From positions 1 to 64,000 of the forward strand of contig NZ_PNFP01000024.1 in NCBI RefSeq assembly GCF_002940685.1: DNA of 64,000 bases, given 5' to 3'. Position numbers and translations under genes: made by a program. Every line of letters starts with the position of its first letter. The stretch's first letter is position 1. The DNA comes from Ensifer adhaerens (lineage in GTDB: Bacteria; Pseudomonadota; Alphaproteobacteria; Rhizobiales; Rhizobiaceae). Below, in pieces: positions 63,224 through 64,000 of this stretch. The notes beneath the pieces were generated by a model, which had not been told where the DNA came from, made no database searches, and was given only the letters and a program-made list of their open reading frames with translations.

Positions 63224-64000
63224 GGGTCCTGTCTCCATGCATTGCGATTTCGAAGAAGGCGCGCAGCACCGCGGTAAGCGCCTCCGGATTTTCGACGCAG
63301 GGGATATGGCCTGCATCGCGAATGACTTCGTAGCGGGCGCCGGGAATGAGGCGGGCGGTCGAAAGCACCACCTCCGGCGGCGTCGAGCCGTCCTGGTCGC
63401 CGACGACGCAGAGCGTGGGCACGGCGATGCGCGCGGCGGCCTCCGTATAGTCGGCGTCGCGGATCGCGGCGCAGGTGGCCACGTAACCGGTGACCGGCTG
63501 ACGGACGAGCATGTTGCGGTAGCCGACAAGGGCAGTGTTTTCCGGCCGGCGAAAGGCCGGCGTGAACCAGCGCTCGAGCACGCCATCGGCAATTCCCGCG
63601 ATACCATGCTCCTCGATGGCGGCGATGCGTGCCGCCCACATCTCGGCGGTGCCTATCTTATGGGCCGTGTCGCAAAGGACGAGCGCCCGCACGAGGTCGG
63701 GACGCCGCTGATAGAGCGATTGCGCGATCAGGCCGCCGACCGAAAGGCCGCAGATGATCGCCTGCCGAACCGAGAGCATGTCGAGCAGGCCTGCAAGGTC
63801 GTTGGCATGGTCCTCGATGGCATAGGGGGGCGGCCCGATATCCGAGAGGCCATGACCGCGCTTGTCATAGAGGACGATGGCATAATCGCCGGCAAGGCGG
63901 ACGACGACGTCGCGCCAGATGCGGAAATCCGTGCCCAGCGAATTGGCGAAAACCAGCACCGGCCGGTCGCCGGTGGCGCCGATTACCTGATAGTGGATCG
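63216..64000 (-). CDS. pcaD: 3-oxoadipate enol-lactonase, 5' end outside window
   Basis: Partial: the frame runs off the right edge, and by comparison only about 5-15 N-terminal residues are missing. Alpha/beta hydrolase with oxyanion segment VFANSLGTDFRIW, YDKRGHGLSD, the nucleophile elbow CGLSVGGLIAQ (catalytic Ser), the acid in VVGDQDGSTPP and the catalytic His in AGHIPCVENP. It hydrolyses beta-ketoadipate enol-lactone. First gene of pcaDCHGB; the regulator PcaQ is expected just beyond the window. Confidence 0.94.
   Translation of the reverse strand, partial: IHYQVIGATGDRPVLVFANSLGTDFRIWRDVVVRLAGDYAIVLYDKRGHGLSDIGPPPYAIEDHANDLAGLLDMLSVRQAIICGLSVGGLIAQSLYQRRPDLVRALVLCDTAHKIGTAEMWAARIAAIEEHGIAGIADGVLERWFTPAFRRPENTALVGYRNMLVRQPVTGYVATCAAIRDADYTEAAARIAVPTLCVVGDQDGSTPPEVVLSTARLIPGARYEVIRDAGHIPCVENPEALTAVLRAFFEIAMHGDRTHE

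Overview
The window is high-G+C alphaproteobacterial DNA. Gene content and order point to a Rhizobiales genome of the Ensifer/Sinorhizobium group, most likely its pSymB-like chromid. The supporting features are the run scfR-type regulator / pccB / pccA / bhbA followed by phnF / phnGHIJKL, a pcaDCHGB operon, Agrobacterium-type uronate genes, and rhizobial mosaic intergenic repeats. This assignment comes from recalled synteny and family knowledge, not from a database search. I saw no rRNA, tRNA, CRISPR array, transposase or replication origin.

Layout. (1) 177-3400, minus: end of valine catabolism (isobutyryl-CoA dehydrogenase-like, 3-hydroxyisobutyryl-CoA hydrolase, 3-hydroxyisobutyrate dehydrogenase), closed by a strong terminator. 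(2) 3598-11347: propionyl-CoA to succinyl-CoA, with a PccR/ScfR-like regulator divergent from pccB, a small membrane protein gene, pccA and bhbA. A palindromic mosaic repeat lies between pccA and bhbA. Regions 1 and 2 form one metabolic line, since valine breakdown yields propionyl-CoA. (3) 11430-18798: envelope and stress genes: a polytopic membrane protein, a convergent operon of three membrane-anchored small proteins, a secreted protein, a VOC protein, a GST, and an SBP56/methanethiol oxidase with a membrane partner. (4) 18968-25241: carbon-phosphorus lyase operon phnGHIJKL plus a hexapeptide acetyltransferase, divergent from phnF. The control region has a PhoB-like box and a separate palindrome. 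phnM and phosphonate transport genes are not in the window.

(5) 25367-27241: three exported proteins (an ORFan, DUF922, DUF992). (6) 27581-35572: a TctCBA tripartite transporter, PdxA-like dehydrogenase, xylose-isomerase-like TIM barrel, dihydroxyacetone-kinase-type kinase and divergent GntR regulator, probably an acid-sugar catabolic unit of unknown substrate. (7) 36042-41704: a FecR-TPR-outer-membrane barrel protein translationally coupled to a CHASE2 adenylyl cyclase, the most striking uncharacterised pair here. (8) 41727-46404: a branched-chain amino acid/amide type ABC importer. (9) 46737-52340: DUF899 plus a small membrane protein, a small anchored protein, an orphan FliN/SpoA protein behind a perfect CtrA box, an SDR, an Fe-S-type regulator divergent from superoxide dismutase, a flavin reductase and a TPR protein.

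(10) 52407-60260: complete oxidative galacturonate/glucuronate module (TRAP transporter, gli, gci, kdgD, udh, GntR regulator), with palindromes in the kdgD/udh divergent promoter. (11) 60282-64000: protocatechuate operon pcaDCHGB, pcaD cut by the window edge.

Most start codons were moved from the longest reading frame to an internal codon with a good Shine-Dalgarno sequence or the family's normal N-terminus. Hairpins were found by eye.
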